From Turnera subulata (lineage: Eukaryota > Streptophyta > Magnoliopsida > Malpighiales > Passifloraceae): a stretch of 64,000 nucleotides of DNA. The notes beneath the pieces are model-generated. The model saw only the letters and a program-made list of their open reading frames with translations, made no database searches and was not told the DNA's origin. Below, piece after piece: positions 12,537 through 23,866 of the stretch (positions are counted from its first letter, which is position 1; every line of letters begins with the position of its first letter). The DNA is taken from contig JAKUCV010005542.1 of assembly GCA_028386065.3 (NCBI GenBank), positions 24,623 through 88,622 on the forward strand, in the 5' to 3' direction. A program made the position numbers and the translations under genes.

Positions 12537-13375
12537 TTTTTTTTTTGTCGAAAGGGTAAATATATATTAATTCAAATTGAGTACAACATACATATTACAA
12601 TAACATAGATTGCTAGAAATTAGGAAAAGAACGTAATTAAAAACCACAAATATAGTGGAATAAATCCACATACAAAGCATGAACCATAAATACAAAATGA
12701 TTACACTTAGATCCGGACATAGGCAAAGGTTAGAATACAAACCAAAGAACTTGCAGCTGCCCATGAAAGGGAGGACGTGATGTCCGCATAAAGCAGGACT
12801 AGCCCCAAACAGCAATCAAGTTCGCATACAGTGGTCGGCAGCTATCGGCTTTAACTCTGAGACGCGAGCAAGCCAAGCAATAGCCATCACCGGAGAAACG
12901 GAAGAAAGCCAATATCCGCCCTTGAGAGTAAACACTTCACAAACTGCTCCATACTTCACACTATAACACCAAACCGTCACCTGCAACAGAGCCAATTCAA
13001 GGCCACTGGGAAAAAAGAAGAACAACTCGCCATCTCTTGCCTTTGTATCCGTAGATCTAGAAGCCTCGAGGTTGAAAGCTTCAGATCCATAGAAGCCAGG
13101 AGAACAGGCCAAGGAGGAGATGTTGAGAGTCTCCAACAACAAAACGATGGATTTGAAATCCATGTACTAAACACCAGATCTATTACAGATCTACTAGATA
13201 TATGTATAATAAAGGCTAAATAACACTTACAAGAAGAAAAATGGGCTTACCAACCAACCGGAGGAGCCGGCGGCGGCAACCGGTACTCTCTTGAAGAAGA
13301 AAATTTGTTTTTGGAAGAGAAAAAGAGGGGGACTCGTTTTGGGAGAGAGAGAGTATGTTAACAAATGGACAGTAT
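12537..13375 (-). mobile_element. Non-LTR retroposon (LINE-derived or retrocopy) with 19-bp target duplication
   Basis: The element is flanked by identical 19-bp direct repeats, GCTATAGAGAGATATATAT, at 12518-12536 and 13376-13394. Its left edge is a poly-T run, the poly-A tail of a minus-strand insert. These are hallmarks of target-primed reverse transcription. It is 839 bp long and carries no reverse transcriptase. The minus-strand open frames (13163-12816 and 12815-12567) match nothing I recognise. The head is pyrimidine-rich and then GC-rich (GCCGCCGCCGG), resembling a 5' UTR, so it may be a short non-autonomous LINE derivative or a retrocopied transcript rather than a simple 5'-truncated LINE. 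Confidence 0.75.
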
Positions 13376-13394
13376 GCTATAGAGAGATATATAT

Positions 13395-13725
13395 GTTTGT
13401 CTTTGGCATTTGTACATATCTCGACTCTGTGATCTGTCAATTTTTCCTTACAGGAAATCGTAATTTGAGTTGCTTGGCCTATTATTATGTATTCCCCCAT
13501 TATATTCCACGGTCACATTTGCCAACTTGAAAATAAAAAAATTACCTGGAAAAAGCTGGAGGGAAAGTAACTGAGTACTTCTAAGAACAATTAGCAGACT
13601 AGTAGTAGATAATGATTCATCCACGGGAAAAGTAGGCAGCATAACAGGAAACATATTTAAAGCTTTAATACAGGGGAAAAATAAAGCTGGAAAGAGATTA
13701 CAGAAGCAAAGCACCAAGCAACTCA
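13395..13725. other. Intergenic region between retroposon and aquaporin
   Basis: About 330 bp of AT-rich DNA presumed to contain the 3' UTR of the minus-strand aquaporin gene and the displaced 3' flank of the WD40 gene. No other feature is seen. Confidence 0.5.
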
Positions 13726-14842
13726 TCAGTAAGCTATTTCATCATTGGCTAGAGGAAGATGGGAGGATCTGTCGATGAAGAAAGTCTCGTAGATAAAACC
13801 AGCAAGCCCACCACCAATTAGTGGTCCAACCCAGTAAACCCAGTGGTCGGTCCAGTCCCAGCTGACCAAGGCGGGGCCAAATGATCTTGCCGGGTTCATT
13901 GAGGCTCCAGAGAATGGACCACCAGCCAAGATAAGAGAGCCCACCACAAGCCCAGTAAGCAGAGGGCCCAATCCATCAATTGATCCTTTCTTGGGGTCCA
14001 CAATAGTGCCATAGACGGTGAACAGCAATGCAAATGTAAGAATAATTTCCCACACCAACCCCTGCCCATAGTCTACCCCACTTGCAAGTGTGTGTACTGG
14101 CGTAGCCTGCATAATAATTGAGAAATTATACATTTTTTAAGAAAAAATCTACTAAATTTTGTTTAAATGGTCTTATGCTAATCCTTGGCTAAGTTTCCAT
14201 TATCTTAACTTCACACGCATTATATATTTTTTGCCTAGTTTAGGCAAAGCAGTAGGTGAATCTTTCTTTTCTTTTTCCTTGAACCGGGACAAGAAAACAA
14301 ATGATATATCGTAGCTAGAAAATATTTCTTATTAAGTTGTTTAACTTTTACTTACCAATCCTCCTGTAAGATACTTGAGGAGGAGACAAGCAAGTGAAGA
14401 TGCCAACAATTGGTCAATCCAATAAAGGATGGATCGGAACACGGTGATGTGACCACCGACGAGGAGGCCAAGGGTGACGGCTGGGTTGAGGTGACCACCG
14501 GAAATGTGGCCGGCGGAGATCATCACGGCCACAACAAGTGCATGTGCCAGAGCCACAAAGAGCAAGCCCGACAGAGCACCTCCCACCAATTTATCTGCTC
14601 TCATCCCAAGTCGAATACATAACATTAATACATGTTCCACCAAGTTAATAATATATATGTAACAAACTTTATTTCATCAAGAAATGAATGGATTATGAAG
14701 TATATCAGTAATTACCTGCAGCCATGGCTGATCCAACTCCAATAAACACAAAGAAGAAGGTGGTGATAAATTCTACCACAAGGGCTTTGATGCAATCGGG
14801 CTGGGTGGCCTCACGGCTTGTTCCTAAGGCAATTTTTGCCAT
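13726..14842 (-). CDS. TIP4-1: Tonoplast intrinsic protein (aquaporin), TIP4;1-like
   Basis: Three exons on the minus strand: 14842-14716, 14594-14356 and 14106-13726. GT-AG introns and phases fit exactly, giving 248 aa, a normal TIP length. Six membrane helices are expected. Both NPA boxes are intact ([12 protein letters not shown] and [14 protein letters not shown]), with the pore arginine directly after the second NPA. The N terminus (MAKIALGTS then [11 protein letters not shown]) and the PVHTLASGV and TIVDPKKGS segments closely follow the TIP4;1 group. TIPs conduct water, and often ammonia, urea or glycerol, across the vacuolar membrane. The three-exon structure is usual for TIP genes. 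No damage is seen. Confidence 0.93.
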
Positions 14843-14970
14843 TCTTTTTTTGGTTCACTCACTTCCCCTGTTAGGATCTCAGGAATGAATGAGTGTGTTA
14901 CCAAACCTTGGTGGAGGGGTGCGAATAATGTATACCTCTAAGTTTGGCTTTGCCTGCTTAATAGCAGTAG

Positions 14971-14978
14971 TATATATA
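14971..14978 (-). promoter_or_regulatory. TATA box of the TIP gene
   Basis: TATATATA, about 130 bp upstream of the ATG at 14842 on the minus strand. It is the only strong TATA match in that stretch. Confidence 0.5.
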
Positions 14979-17848
14979 GGACTTTGTTGGCAATAATGGT
15001 ATATTGTCGCTCATGTGGTGCTTTTCACTAGTTGTGGCATGTTATCATGCAGTATAATTATCATTCTTTTTTAGCCAAATTACGTGGATACCCATGAGCC
15101 GTTGACTTCTACTGCATCTGGGTTACTCAAAACTTTGTGAGAAGAGAGTTATATTAGGAAGACAAGCACAAAACATCATGGGTGGATTGGACTAACTTCT
15201 GTCGATTGGTTTTCTTAAAACACGCATCCATTTTGCAACATTTCAGCTCTATTTTTGTAAACATTAGAGGTGTGCGCTTCTTTAAATTTCTATAAACTTT
15301 TTGCTAAACATTGATTTTGTAGTTTATTTTACGAGTTTACATGGTTGGTCAATATCCAATCTCAGTAAAATTGGTCCCTCCGGCCAATTGAACTCCAAAG
15401 TTGAATCCTAATACCACCATTTGGATACTACTTTCTGCCTCTAGACATGACACATCAAAAGTACAAAACAAAAAAAAAATTGTTTCAAGGTTACATATTG
15501 TGAACCCCCTCAAGCCAAATGTTGCCAACTACCTTAATGTAGAAACACGAATTAGAGAGGTCCCCGGCAGACATGAAAAGGAATAGGGACATGAATTTGA
15601 CAACATTTTTCAATAAAAACAATTCATTTCCCACTTTCAAGCCATCAATTGCATCATCATGAACCGAATAAGTTAAGAAGTTATCATTTAACCGCATGGC
15701 ACAGGATACGACCAAATTATTAATAGTTTCTTTTTCAATCTAATCTTTTGGGGTCAACCTATATGGTATCACCTGTAGCGTAAAAAGATTGGCCTGTGGG
15801 GGTTCAATCATTCACCGCCTTTTAATTTCTATACGCCAATATTCAAAAAGATGAGTTGAAGTTTCACTCTTGATAAATAGAATAGGTCTTACTCAAATGA
15901 GTATGTTCTGCTAGTGTAGAGTTATGTGTCGTCTTGTTCAACTTTTTCTTCCATTTCCAGGCTATCTTTATGTCCATATTGACATTTAAACAGTAAAAAA
16001 AATATCCACTCATCATCATCACAAGCTAGTCTTATTTGGACGCTTAAGACACAATGCCCTACTCCTGCAATTGCATGCTACTCTCTTTCCATTATTCTTA
16101 CTTTAGCGGTTCAGGTTCCTTTTCCCTAAAAATAAAAAATGAGATTGCTACTCTCATTCCATCACTAATTTGTTTTGTGTGGGTGGCCGACCTCAAAGAT
16201 TCTCATGGATATAGAAATTTTTGAGTTTTATTCTTATCAAAAGCCTGTCACTGCCTCACTGGTTACTAGAAAAAAAAAAAAGAACGCATGTCACTGGCTA
16301 TCTCGAGTCCCGGCCCTGCTCTAGAGCTCTTGTTTTGATCTACTTTGTCGTAAATTTGATTTATCTTTTCAAGCTTATCAGAAAAGGAACACAAACCGTT
16401 GGTTTAAGTGAGGAATATTCCTGGGTTAAAAATGATTTCATTGAATCACAATTCATAGGGTTTTAGGAATTCAAGAAACTAAATGGGATTGAATCTATGA
16501 CTCCTTGGATGAAATTTATAAAGGAGATGCCATTATACTAAAATTAGTGTTGGCAGCCATAGTTTAGTGTTAAAAATGACTTTCATCTTATTGGAAAAAA
16601 ATATCTATTATTTCATTGAAAAATAAGTTTAGATTTATATAATTGAACATTCTTCCTCTACAAAATTTGCTCGATCGAGTGTTTATTAATTAACATCTTT
16701 CTTTCCAATCAGATTTGAGTTGACTCTCTATATGCGCCCCCCCAAAAAAAACTTCAATCACTAGACTACTTAGGAACCGTAATTGACTTAAAATTTTTTA
16801 AATTGAAATTATGGAGACAAAAACTGAGTTTTGCGGGATTGATATTACTGAATACAAAATTAATGCTTCCAACGACATTATTTCTTTTTTTTAGAAGAAG
16901 ACATATTGATTTGATGTCAACTAGAACTAGTCATTTTGGGGGCGAAGATGTAGAATAATTTGTTTCTTTTGTCTCGATAATAAGATGGTGGATTAATTGT
17001 TTATTGCATGATCACCGGAGAATTTAACTAGTATAAGGTGTACTGAATGGACCGCATTCATCGCATGTGCTGTCTATTCAACGAAGCCCTGCATGATTGG
17101 GATACCTAAACAAAGCCTATATTATATCTTGCCTTTTCTTTTTGGGATTCATAGGTTGGATATTACATTATTTTGATCGTGGAGGGAGCACAATGTGACT
17201 TAATGTGACTCATCAATCTGTCACTTAGTACATCATGACTCCACCACCTAGCTCTCATCTCAATTATTACACATATTAGAAAGATGGTATATTTTATAGA
17301 GGCAAAACAAACGAAAGGTATTAATACCTTAATACCTTAGTCTGTAACACTTTGTTCTTTTGTTTGTTTTTTATTAATATAGCATTTCCCGGCTTGACCA
17401 AAAAAAAAAAGAGCCAATTGCAAAAAATGGAGAACTAGGTCCAGTATAAGGTGCGCCCTATGAGGCTATGACCATCCTTGGAAATGCTTTCTTCATCACT
17501 CAAGTTAATTTTCTTTTCTTCACAGAATTGATTTTCTGCAATACAATATATATCTTTAAACTAAGCATAAAAAAAAAACTTTTAAACTTCTGTCACTGAG
17601 TTGCAGAAATATTTTCTCATATATATTGAATATTGATGTATCGGTCACCTATTAGAAATATTTTTTTTAGTGACATCAGCTGAGTTGCAACTCAACGCTT
17701 TGCAACACGCGAGGGTCGACCTCGTAGTATCGAATAAATAACAAACATTATACTACGTGGGAGTCACCGTCTGTCCCCATACTTGATCATAATCACCATA
17801 ATAATTCAAAACTAAAATATATTATTGACTAAAAACCAATATAGTTGT
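14979..17848. other. Intergenic region upstream of TIP
   Basis: About 2.9 kb of AT-rich DNA with many A/T runs. I see only short, low-complexity open frames and no gene, RNA or bounded transposon. The proximal part presumably contains TIP regulatory sequence. Confidence 0.45.
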
Positions 17849-18247
17849 TGGTCAGAGGATATATACATTATTAAAAAGACTTGTAGAATTAGAATATTCA
17901 CATTCACAACTCATCGTTGCTGACTTAATTTAGACAGTACTTCGAATCTGCAATTACCTTTTTTGTCCAATACAATTATTGAGAAAGAAAAGAGAAGGGA
18001 TATCCCACTATCAAGCCACCACCGCGGTTCTTTAATTGAGACTTTTTATGGTCAGAGGATATATACATTATTAAAAAGACTTGTAGAATTAGAATATTCA
18101 CATTCACAACTCATCGTTGCTGACTTAATTTAGACAGTACTTCGAATCTGCAATTACCTTTTTTGTCCAATACAATTATTGAGAAAGAAAAGAGAAGGGA
18201 TATCCCACTATCAAGCCACCACCGCGGTTCTTTAATTGAGACTTTTT
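17849..18247. repeat. Exact 199-bp tandem duplication with a 1-base spacer
   Basis: Bases 17849-18047 and 18049-18247 are identical over all 199 positions. A single 'a' at 18048 separates them, giving a period of exactly 200. The same geometry recurs at 21251-21649, which suggests a contig-joining artefact rather than biology. Confidence 0.95.
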
Positions 18248-18881
18248 CTTTGTTTTTTTTTTTTGAACATAGACTTTTTCTTTGTTAAGAAAATAAAAAA
18301 GAAAAGACCTCGCGAGACTTGTTAATTTCACTTGTCGGAATCCGTGCTCCTCCCGTTTACCCCATTCGTTTTATGCTACTACTGTTTTTCTATTTTTTCT
18401 TGCGCTTGTAATCTATTATCAGTAAACCAAACAACAATACCTACGTAATTTAGTCAATATATAAAAAAAAACAATCTTTTACAATCGAAATCATTAAGTA
18501 TATTTTCTAATCCTAACTAGTTTTTGTGCATGTGATATAAAAACATACAACATGAATATTTTTTTAATGTGATTATTATTAATATTAAAATTAATATGTA
18601 ATTATGCAAAAAATTATTAAATTAATTTATTTATGAATAAATTGAGTAAGAAGAAATACTTAAATATTATCGATTCTTCCCTGGTATATATAGTTTAGTT
18701 TATAATGCTAGTAAAATTTTTGATGGCTTCATTCATATTATATCAATTTTAATTTTCTCTATGTTCATCTCCTACAATAAATTTCTAATTAAGATATTCT
18801 AATAATTTTTTTTACATAAAAATTTTTATTATAAAACTTTTGTTACTTTTTTATAAGATATAATTTTTTAGAAAGGTTAAT
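18248..18881. other. AT-rich intergenic region left of the solo LTR
   Basis: About 630 bp of extremely AT-rich sequence after the 199-bp duplication. No coding signal is seen. It ends in TTAAT, the left target-site copy of the solo LTR. Confidence 0.5.
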
Positions 18882-19329
18882 TGTAACGACCCGGGTAAAA
18901 TTTTCGTAAATTTTACCGAGTCGTTTAACTTCTACAATAGATAATAAAGTTTTACCGTTGTTAAACAAGGCTAACCGAGAATTTTATCGAGAGTAATCGA
19001 ACCTCGAATCTGATCTTCGGTAATACGAGACTATTCGGGGGTATTCTCCATCGACGACCAAGCCTCGGAATTTAATTCCAAGGGATATCTCGGGTTACTG
19101 GGAATTTTATACGGCTTACCGAGCCTCGGTTTGCAATTCCGGGACTTGTACGACGCTCAGAAGAATTAATTGGATTTTTCGAGCCTAAGTTGTATTTTTG
19201 GACCCGGGACGGGTTTCCGTAAAGACAGATATACCCCTATGTCGGCAAAGGATTGCAAGTTGGACAAAGGGTATTTTGGTCCATTCTCGGCTTAATAATT
19301 CTGCCGACACCCGAGCTGTGATTTTTCTC

Positions 19330-19750
19330 TCTCCTGGGCCACTGTGCTCGATGATATTGTACGAGGGACCTTGGAGGTGGCGATGCAAGATAAGATTCCC
19401 ATGGTCTTACAACAGGATGAGGACGTGGAGGTGCTCCACGATAGGGTCGGTGTGCCGAGAATGTCATGTAAAGTAGTGGCCGCTGCTGAGGTGGATGCAT
19501 ATCAAGAGCTGTTTTAATCCAGGTGCGCCACTGACTTAGTGGGGCCATCCACTGGAGAAAAGTCCACTGATTGGAGGAATTGTTTTCTGCATCCATGAGG
19601 AATTCAAACATATCGAGAGCCTTGATCCTGAATATGCCATAGTAAAGAGTGAACAGGCACCAGTTGTACCAGAGTTCATCTTCAGAAAAATCATAGCAAT
19701 GGATAAGACTAATCCTTCTAAAAGGGTGGTCAGGAAAATATTGGGACTGA
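19330..19750 (-). pseudogene. Caulimovirid-like polyprotein, C-terminal extension, distal piece
   Basis: Open minus-strand frame with a coherent protein-like composition (for example FSEDELWYNWC and FLQWMAPLSQWRTW). It continues the frame interrupted by the MITE at 19759-20463. No domain is recognised. The left edge is where the reading runs into LTR sequence and is only approximate. Confidence 0.5.
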
Positions 19751-19758
19751 ATTGTCTG

Positions 19759-20463
19759 TAGGGATGGCAATGGGTCGGGGTCCCCGCGGGGGAAGGTTCC
19801 CCAACCCCACCCCCGTTTCCGAAATGTTCCCCCATCTCCACCCCCGTTCCCCGTTCGGGGGAAAGAATGCCCCCATCCCTGTTCCCCGCGGGGAATCGGA
19901 TCCCCACGGGGACTCCATTCCCTAATTTTATAGATAAAAATAATATACAATATATTTACAATTGCAACTCAAAAGTTTTGCCTACTCTCCAATTCTAACT
20001 TATTAGTTTGTTGATTCTTACGAGAAACGAAAATCAAAAATAATTGTGTCAACTTGGGAAAAAATAGGACCTGCTGCATAGTATAAGTATAATTAGCGTG
20101 AATAAGAAATCACAAAAACCAAAATCTTATCAATAGAATGCTCTATTAAATTTACCAAGATGAAAGAAAGAAAGACATATATATTAATTTTAATATGTAA
20201 AGGGAAGAAATGAATTAAAAACATATTTTATTATTGATATATATATTAATTGGATTATGGTTGAAGGGTAATTTTGTATTTTCACTTATTTCGGGGTCCC
20301 CGCGGGTCGGGGGGAGCACTCCCCGCCCTCGTTATCAAATTCCCCACGGGGCCAAAATGTCCCCCATCCCCGCCCCCGTGGGGGAAAAATTACCCCCATC
20401 CCCATTCCCCATTCGGGGATTCCCCACGGATTCCCCGTTTACAGGCACCCATTGCCATCCCTA
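19759..20463. mobile_element. hAT-type MITE, 705 bp, terminal inverted repeats TAGGGATGGCAAT
   Basis: The element begins TAGGGATGGCAATGGG and ends CCCATTGCCATCCCTA, giving perfect 16-bp inverted termini. It is flanked by 8-bp target copies ATTGTCTG (19751-19758) and ATTGTCAG (20464-20471) with one mismatch. An 8-bp duplication and this terminus fit the hAT superfamily. Subterminal regions are GC-rich and internally repetitive (GGGTCCCCGCGGGG motifs), around an AT-rich core of about 360 bp. There is no transposase frame. It interrupts the C-terminal part of the pararetroviral polyprotein, so it inserted after that relic. Confidence 0.88.
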
Positions 20464-20735
20464 ATTGTCAGGGAAAGACTAACACCTTGTTCTTGAAGGA
20501 AGATAGTGAGGTAATGGAAAAGGGAATTTCGTGCAAATTCTCGAATTGAGTAAAGGTCTGATTTGGGATGAAGAGTTTCAGGGAAATTAGGATTATTGGT
20601 TGCCATGTCGGTCCATGCTACCGGTTGAGTTGGAAGTTGCCAATATGGTTCAGAAGAGGATGAGGCCATAAAAATAACAGGAATGAGGTTAAACTTAGAA
20701 ACCAAATGGACTGTCTTGGATGGTCGGGATAACAT
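20464..20735 (-). pseudogene. Caulimovirid-like polyprotein, region following RNase H
   Basis: Minus-strand open frame ending at the MITE. It encodes a hydrophobic/acidic segment (PYWQLPTQPVAWTDM, LYSIREFARNS) with no domain that I recognise. It is the proximal half of the extension continued beyond the MITE at 19330-19750. Confidence 0.5.
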
Positions 20736-20798
20736 GTCTGGAATGAGATTGGTATCTCCCTTTATATGCTTGACTTCAAAATCATACTTATCAAACCA

Positions 20799-22216
20799 CT
20801 ATTTCCAACGTAGAAGTTGCTTGTCTGGAACTCTTTTGTTCTTGAAATCTAGCAGCTTTGGAAAAGATGAGTTGTCCATTTCCACGATAAAATGATGGTT
20901 GACAAGATGGAATTCAAACTTTTTGATTCCATATTTGACCGCCAAAAGTTCTTTATGAGTGGTGTGATAATGGAGCTCTGCATCTGAAAATTTTCCACTG
21001 GCATGGCCACAATAATGTCTCTTTTTATCTTCTGTCTCTTCAATCAGTACTACTCCCCAGTACTCATCACTTGTGTCTGTCTGGAGGATTCTTGTGCCAT
21101 TGGTGGGAATTCTGAGTGGAGGTGGATCCTGAATGATCTGTTTTAGAACTTTGACAGCTGCAGTCTGATCTGGTCCCCAAGGTGGGGGTTTCTTCTTCAA
21201 TAATTTGGACAAGTGGCTGGTATGGTATGAAACCTTTGGGATGAAGTCATGGATGTAATTGACTATTCCCAAGAATTGTTGGATTTGCTTTGGCGTGAGA
21301 TTCTCATCTGGAAAATTCAATAATTCATGGGCAATGTGGGGTCCAGGCTGATAGGAACCGTTCTTGAAATGCATTCCCAAAAAATCAACTTCTGTAACAC
21401 CGATGTGGCTTTTCTTCTCCGATAACATAATTCCATAAGAATGGACTATAGGATGTAATTGACTATTCCCAAGAATTGTTGGATTTGCTTTGGCGTGAGA
21501 TTCTCATCTGGAAAATTCAATAATTCATGGGCAATGTGGGGTCCAGGCTGATAGGAACCGTTCTTGAAATGCATTCCCAAAAAATCAACTTCTGTAACAC
21601 CGATGTGGCTTTTCTTCTCCGATAACATAATTCCATAAGAATGGACTATGTCATAAAACTGTTGTAAAAGCTGTAGGTGTTCTGCCTCCGTAGATGAGAA
21701 AAGGAGGATGTCATCAATGTAAATTAGGGTATGGTGAAGAATGGGCTGGAAGATACGGACCATTATCTTCTGGAACAGGGAAGGGGCTACCTTTAATCCA
21801 AAAGGCATAACCGTCCACTGATACTGAGCATCTGGTATGCAAAAAGCAGTTTTATGGCGATCCTTGGGGTCAATGCCAAGTTGCCAAAATCCGACTTTTA
21901 AATCAAACTTTGAAAAGATGCGTGCATCCTTGAGATGAAGGAACATGGAATTGATCTTTGGAAGAGGAAACTTATCATCTCTTAAAAAATGATTAAGAGG
22001 CTTGTAATCAATTACCAACCTCTTTTTTCCTCGAATTTTCTCAGTTCTTTTTTCCACATAGAACGCCTGGCATGCCCATTCTGATTTGGTGGGTTCAATG
22101 AGACCCTGTTGTAACAGCTGTGAACATTCTTCTCTGGCTAAAAGTAAATCTGAAGGCGTCATGCCTGGATGAGATGCCTTAGTAGGATTGATATCCTCAT
22201 TGAGCTTGAAAGGCAA
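20799..22216 (-). pseudogene. Caulimovirid-like reverse transcriptase and RNase H
   Basis: Reverse transcriptase motifs are clear: KKRLVIDYKPLN, FSKFDLKVGFWQLGI, VMPFGLKVAP and the catalytic YIDDILLFS. They are followed by the thumb region and a cellular-type RNase H (ILQTDTSDEYWG, ELHYHTTHKELLAV). The frame is broken in two (22216-21446 and 21428-20799) by the 199-bp duplication at 21251-21649, which repeats part of the thumb/connection region and introduces a stop. If that duplication is an assembly artefact, this segment would otherwise be open. Upstream, in-frame TAG codons at about 22305 and 22424 separate it from the protease. Confidence 0.8.
21251..21649. repeat. Exact 199-bp tandem duplication with a 1-base spacer inside the reverse transcriptase
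   Basis: Bases 21251-21449 and 21451-21649 are identical over 199 positions, with one 'a' at 21450 between them. Length, spacer and period match the duplication at 17849-18247, although the sequences are unrelated. Confidence 0.95.
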
Positions 22217-22423
22217 CGTAATGAAAAAAGTTTCATTCTTCCAGAGGGGAGATGGATGTGTGAACTGAGCGTGACTGTCAGCACAGGATTGTAATAACTT
22301 TGTCTAGATCTCCTCATACTGGACTGGACATTCTGAAAGGGCAAAAATCTTTTTAACATTGGTGTAAGGAGCAAAGAACCTCTTGAATTTTAATCCTTGC
22401 GAGAGAATTTGAAGTTTCTCTGC

Positions 22424-22738
22424 CTATTGAATGATATCAAAACCTATTAGTAGGTCCCGATCTGGAAGACTCGTGCCAAGAACTTTGGTCCAGATAACAC
22501 ATCCAGGGAAGAATTGTATTCCAATACGATGTTTAGTGATCATCTTGGTTTGGAATAACTCTCCATTTGCCGCCTGAAAATACTCCTTGTGTTGCTCCCA
22601 TGCCTTTGGAGGTAGGATCTTGGGATTGAGAAAACTTTTGTGAGTACCAGTATCAACAAAACCAATAAGAGGGATTGGTTTATCATATTTGGATGGGAGA
22701 ATCTGTATCTTGACGGATGGTGACTTTGTTTTGGACAA
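22424..22738 (-). pseudogene. Caulimovirid-like aspartic protease domain
   Basis: The frame contains LIGFVDTGTHKSFLNP, a retroviral-type aspartic protease active site (D-T-G), followed by a hydrophobic substrate-flap region and LLIGFDII. It lies between the zinc knuckle and the reverse transcriptase, as in caulimovirid polyproteins. It ends at an in-frame TAG and is separated by a frame change from the capsid-like frame upstream. Confidence 0.7.
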
Positions 22739-22891
22739 AATAGACTGTTGTGCTTCTTTTTGAGCTTAAAAAACTGGTAAATATCAATCATCAAATTCTT
22801 CATCTTCAGAGGTTGTTGAGGAAGATGTATCAGATTCTTGTTCAAGAACAAAGACAGCGTCTTCTTCAGGCTCTTCAGTTTCTGAAAATAA

Positions 22892-23740
22892 TTATTCAAC
22901 ATCTGCATTGGCGAGGTCGACATGAGTGCTTTGCTGGATTTGCTGAACCAATTTTGCTGATTTAGCTGGCTGATTTGGGCAATTTTTCGCAAAATGGCCC
23001 TTTTTCTTGCAAATAAAGCATCTATCCCCTTTGTTGCCTCGACGTCCCTTTTTCCTGAAATATTTAAATTTGGAAAATCGGGCTCGGTACTTCTTTTTGG
23101 ATCTTTTTGGAGAAGGCTTCTGATAGTGATCAATATGATTGGACTTCCGAGAACAAGAACAATTCTTATTTTTGCATTTGATCTTCAGATAAGAGTTGTT
23201 GCAGACACTTTTTAGATCCTGAGATCGTTTAGAAAGGTCTCTGAACATTTTTTGGGTATCACAAAGTATCTGTCGAGCTGCGAGGATCATTTGGTATAGT
23301 TTTTCAAGGGATGTATTAGACATACTCCGATTACTGGATTCCATTGCACTAAGAACATTGCCCTGCAAACTTTCTGGGAAAGAAGCCAAATAAACTTCTC
23401 GATGAGCATCTGTAGCTCCCAATGTATAATAGAGCTTGCTCATGGCAAAGTGATGTCGTTGAAGGTCAGAAAGTTGTAAAGAACAACATTTTCTTTGATG
23501 AAATTCAGTCAATCTGTGTCGATTTTCATCCGGAGGAGAACCAATGAATTCATCATGCAATATATTCAGGAATTCAAAAGTTGTTGGAACCTGACACAAT
23601 TGCTGGAGAATTGCTGGGGTGGTCTGTTGGAACCATTCTTTGAGAGTGCCGGTGGAACGAGCAGTGAATTCTTTATGGATCCAGTATGGTGGATTTTCTT
23701 GTAATTCTTCTTTGTCCATCCAGGCTTGAAATTCTTGCAA
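22892..23740 (-). pseudogene. Caulimovirid-like capsid region with CCHC zinc knuckle
   Basis: The segment carries capsid/gag-like helical sequence (LYYTLGATDAHREVYLASF, LEKLYQMILAARQI) and a very basic Lys/Arg/Ser stretch. It ends with a zinc knuckle, CFICKKKGHFAKNC (C-x2-C-x4-H-x4-C). A capsid region followed by a knuckle is usual in pararetroviruses. It is separated from the upstream frame by a stop at 23867. Confidence 0.7.
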
Positions 23741-23866
23741 TCTTTCTCTCCATCGATGTTGGGGAACATCATCAAGAGAAAACCATGGTCCATTCCTTGT
23801 GGAAGACCCATCAGGTTTTTTGGTGGGAGGAATAAATGGAGGTGGTTAATTTGGCTGGTTTTTGGG

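Noticed and set aside
19536..20549. Gly/Pro-rich open frames across the GC-rich MITE
   Set aside because: They are translations of the GGTCCCCGCGGGG motifs of the hAT MITE joined to flanking relic sequence.
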